Assembly (NCBI RefSeq): GCF_001039355.2
Contig: NW_019773736.1
Location: forward strand, 529,600-593,599
DNA length: 64,000 nt
Direction: 5' to 3'
From: Lingula anatina
Lineage: Eukaryota; Brachiopoda; Lingulata; Lingulida; Lingulidae
The stretch's first letter is position 1; each line of letters opens with the position of its first letter. The position numbers were made by a program, and so were the translations under genes. The notes beneath the pieces are model-generated. The model did not search any database and was not told where the DNA came from. It saw only the letters and a program-made list of their open reading frames with translations. This document shows, piece by piece, positions 59,001 to 62,000 of the stretch.

Positions 59001-62000
59001 CTTCAGGTCCAAGTCCTAACCCTACTGGACCTCCGAATACATCAATACTGCCCCCGTAGGGTCTGTGGGTTATGTGGGTGTCATGGTAGATGGCGATCCG
59101 ACCACCGGCACCACTTCCTCCTTGGTTACCTGCGGCACCTCCCAGTGCCTGGATGGCACCAGTGTGGCCACCTGTAACAACAGTATATAGTATCTAGTAC
59201 ATTTTGTAGGCTTAAAATAATGTTCTAAATCAAACAAACATATCAGAAAGAGACAATTGTCTTGAAAAAGCATCACAAGAAATTTTTAAGGAACATCAAA
59301 CTAAATTAATTAATAGACTTCATGTTGGCTTATTAACAAACAAACATAGATTGGATAAACATCTCAATACCTTAAAAACTTATCAAACAAAACACCATTT
59401 AATGAAACACACTATAGGAGGGATTCAAATGAATAAATTTTAATGATTAAAAAAAAAAGAAAACAAACTAACCAGTGAAATTTGCTGTAAAGATAAGTAT
59501 GCTGCCTCCACTGCCGCCTGCTGCCCCACTGGCACTGCCAGTGACATTTCTGCTGTTAGACAATATGTAACCATCAACTTTCAAAACCTTTGACACATGG
59601 ATCTCCAAGATTCCTCCACCTGCAAAAAAATAGTCAAAAAATGGTTATATCAGTTGATTTGAAAATTTATAAAACAATAATAAACAATAAATAATAATAA
59701 AAAAGAATGAAACCTTCAAAACAAACAACTGTTTGGAAAAATAAACAAGGACTGCACATAATATGTATACTTGCAATGATGGGAGTTTCACATTTTTCAC
59801 TTGTTTTTCATAAAGGCAGGATCAACATGCTTTAAAAAACTAAATGATCACATCAAATTCAATCTTATTCCTGTAAAAGTAATATTCCAACCTATGCCAG
59901 CTCTCTCATGTATTCCTCCACTGCCAAAGTCTCTGGGATAGTACAGGTCACCATAGGGTAAGTTTCTCTTGAGACGACAAGTCTGGAACCCTCCACAGCC
60001 TCCTCGTCCACCCATACCACCATGTGAGGCCCCACTGGAACCCAGACGATGATATACACCTGGAGCTATACAAGAAGCAAAAGCCACATCATTTCTTTTT
60101 CTCAGAAGATTTTTTTAATTTAAAAGATAACAAAGCATGGAAAATATCTATACTTTTTAAATGAAATATCTGAAACGGTGCAAGTATAATTTTTGGTTTA
60201 AATGCCTATAACTTAGATACAAATGTCATCAAAAATTCTAAAAAATGACTTTCAAGATACTTAGTCATACCTTTTTGCAATAATCTACACATAGCAATTT
60301 ATTACTGAAGAACACAACCAAATTAGTTTCTTCGAAAAAAAGGGATCATTTTAAAACAGACTACTTACCTCTACCATTTCCAGCCAGAAACCCTCCATCA
60401 CTGACATCAATAGTTCCAGCATCATCCACCGTCAAGTAGGTAGCATCAATCAACATGTACTTCCCATTGATCAGGCCCCCACCTTCCACCACCAGGGCAC
60501 CAAAACTCAGGTTGTACTGACGGTGGTCAGCAAATGGGCTGCTGGCATTAATGACCGACCTTGCCTTGACCACAGTGGTGCCATTGAAGACATAGTTGAG
60601 AGCCGGTCTATTACTGGTGGACCCTGTGAGCTGTAATTTTAAGGCACCTCCATTGACTAAGGTCATGTTGATAACATGATCTAAGGTGCCTGCTAGATAC
60701 ACAAACACTTTATTTAATTCTGTCATTGGGGCCAGGCCTAGGTATCCTTTCTCATATACAAAGGAACTAAAGGGCGTGTCAATGAAATCTCTTCTCAGAT
60801 CCATAATTTGATTTGGTCCAACATGAATATTCCCAGTGCGATCGCCAATCATGTGCCTGAAGTGCAAAGAGGCACTACTATCAGGGGGATCAGTCATGAT
60901 AGCAAAATGAGCATTGCCATAAATTTGGAGTTCATCAAAGTGAAAAAGTCCTCCTTTACCAGCAAAATCATGCTGAGAAGACTGAGGAAGAACCCATGCC
61001 TTGAAACTGTCTGTTGAAATATCAGAATAATTTCTTATAATATCCCAGTGCTTGCTTTCCAGTCCAGCATTTTCAATGAGGAGAGTAGTATGGTCATATT
61101 CCATGTGGTACAAGAACACTGTCCCAGGTCCTCCTGGTTCAACATTCACATTGGCTCTGTGAGTGACACTTCCACCATGGGCTTCAAATTTTCCAATGAA
61201 AGTGGCATTTTCCTGAAAATATATGGCTACTCTCCCACCAGCACCAGCGCCACCATTGCCATTCAAGAACTGACTACCTCCATTGGCAGTTACTCTACCC
61301 CTTCCTTTCAGCAGTTTACAATGCATCCATATGCTGCCACCACTTCCGCCTCCACCAGAACTAGCCTGGGCAGTTCCACCATCAGCACCCACAATTCCAT
61401 CAATCTGGATGGTGTCAGTCACATTAAACCAGATGGTGCCTCCTCCTCTGCCGCCTGAACCTAAACCTCCACCTCCTGCACTACCTAGTGTTAGGGGCTC
61501 ATACAGATCCCCATATGGTGTCCCAGTCCTTGCCTGACCATGTCCTCTGCCACTGGTGCCACCGTGAGAGCCCCCTGATGAACCCGAGGGATGACTATGA
61601 CCTAAGCCTATGTTTACCATCTGGGACAGATTTTGAGGATCTGTTGGGCGGAATCCTTCAGCATCAGCATTCATAAAACCTCCATCATCTATGGTGATGT
61701 TCACAGCATTCACTGTCACTTTTGTCCCATGGAACGTTCCCCCACCCTCAATGGACATATCAGTAACATGGAAGAATATGCCTACATCCAAGACAGGGTC
61801 TGTTGTTGCTTCTATCGTGGAGTTGTCCTGAATTCTCACAACATTGAACCAGTAGTTACTGTACTCTGCACCCTCTGTTCTTCCTCCTTCCTCCAAGGAA
61901 AGTAGCCCATTATGATGTAATGTAGCATTCTGGATGTGAGCCAGAACACCATGCAGCCAAATGCTGACATTATGAATGATAGTGTCAGGTGCAAGGCCCA

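Noticed and set aside
61048-61458. 136-codon open frame on the plus strand
   Set aside because: Antisense to E1; its threonine/serine/proline-rich content is what reversed glycine codons produce.
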